A DNA stretch of 64,000 nucleotides from contig NZ_AWGE01000014.1 of the NCBI RefSeq assembly GCF_000495815.1, positions 1 to 64,000 on the forward strand, read 5' to 3'. The notes beneath the pieces are model-generated. The model did no database searches, was not told the origin of the DNA, and saw nothing but the letters and a program-made list of their open reading frames with translations. Positions 63,909-64,000 of this stretch are shown piece by piece. Each line of letters begins with the position of its first letter. Positions within the stretch are counted from its first letter, which is position 1. Source of the DNA: Asticcacaulis sp. AC466 (GTDB lineage Bacteria > Pseudomonadota > Alphaproteobacteria > Caulobacterales > Caulobacteraceae). Position numbers and translations under genes: made by a program.

Positions 63909-64000
63909 TCATTTGAGGACGGAAATGGCGTCCACCAGATTCACGTCGTGCATTTCGTTGAGATAGGCTTCGTAATAGCCCTTATGCGAAGCGCCGACGA
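63909..64000 (-). CDS. C-terminal end of an unidentified protein (gene continues outside window)
   Basis: The last 29 codons of a minus-strand gene: the reading starts with VGASHKGYYEAYL and ends ISVLK before TGA. The GASHKGYYEAYL pattern and MHDVNLVDA are suggestive of TraB-fold/DUF5694-like proteins, but the fragment is too short for a firm call. The 5' part lies beyond position 64000. Confidence 0.5.
   Translation of the reverse strand, partial: VGASHKGYYEAYLNEMHDVNLVDAISVLK

Overview
This window looks like part of an alphaproteobacterial chromosome, most likely a Caulobacteraceae member such as Asticcacaulis. That rests on gene style (large TonB receptors with oligosaccharide-utilisation genes, GntR-controlled uronate catabolism, phasin, CzcCBA loci like those known in Caulobacter) and is an inference, not a database match. 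It splits into an accessory, probably mobile, left part (1 to about 47.3 kb) and a more chromosomal right part (47.5-64 kb).

Left part. 1-3.5 kb holds the end of a conjugative type IV secretion cluster (trbL tail, trbF, trbG, trbI, a DUF2274 gene), the usual end of a trb block on an integrative conjugative element. After it comes cargo dominated by metal and stress resistance: rcnR-rcnA (Ni/Co export, 4.1-5.6 kb); a metallophosphoesterase and a TonB receptor (5.6-9.4 kb); a two-component system with a PepSY protein and a tripartite RND efflux operon headed by a beta-propeller gene (9.6-18.6 kb); two complete czcCBA heavy-metal operons, each led by a small His-rich secreted protein of one family, with a CzcO-like flavoprotein between them (19.5-33.3 kb); DUF190, CzcD and a lipoprotein (33.4-35.0 kb); cadR/cadA with a textbook MerR-type promoter (35.0-38.0 kb); a HAD phosphatase and a cytochrome c-FTR1 iron permease (38.3-41.1 kb); a tellurite-resistance-like module telA/terD-like/unknown/VWA (41.4-45.1 kb); and a divergent EamA exporter/RcnR-type repressor pair (45.3-46.5 kb). 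A small excisionase-like HTH gene and a tRNA-like, G-rich repeat sequence near 47.3 kb may mark the island edge. No integrase is present in the window.

Right part. 47.5-49.2 kb carries a DUF2188 protein, a CheY-like receiver and a phasin. 49.3-60.5 kb is a pectin/uronate utilisation locus: a divergent GntR repressor, MFS hexuronate transporter, RraA-like protein, SDR dehydrogenase, UxaC, an enolase-superfamily dehydratase, a GH28-like hydrolase and a large TonB receptor. Three copies of one 11-bp palindrome, between gntR and the transporter and upstream of the receptor, probably form the regulon operator. 60.8-64 kb holds a small membrane protein, a zinc alcohol dehydrogenase, a secreted phytase/esterase-like protein and the end of an unidentified gene.

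Regulatory signals read directly from the sequence: G6-tract operators before both RcnR-type genes, 11-bp-spaced TTCAG repeats before three transcription units near the two-component system, a perfect dyad between cadR and cadA, a perfect 17-bp palindrome upstream of the iron permease, and the CTGTAATACAG palindromes of the uronate locus. All coordinates, motifs and repeats were read by eye; no database search was run.
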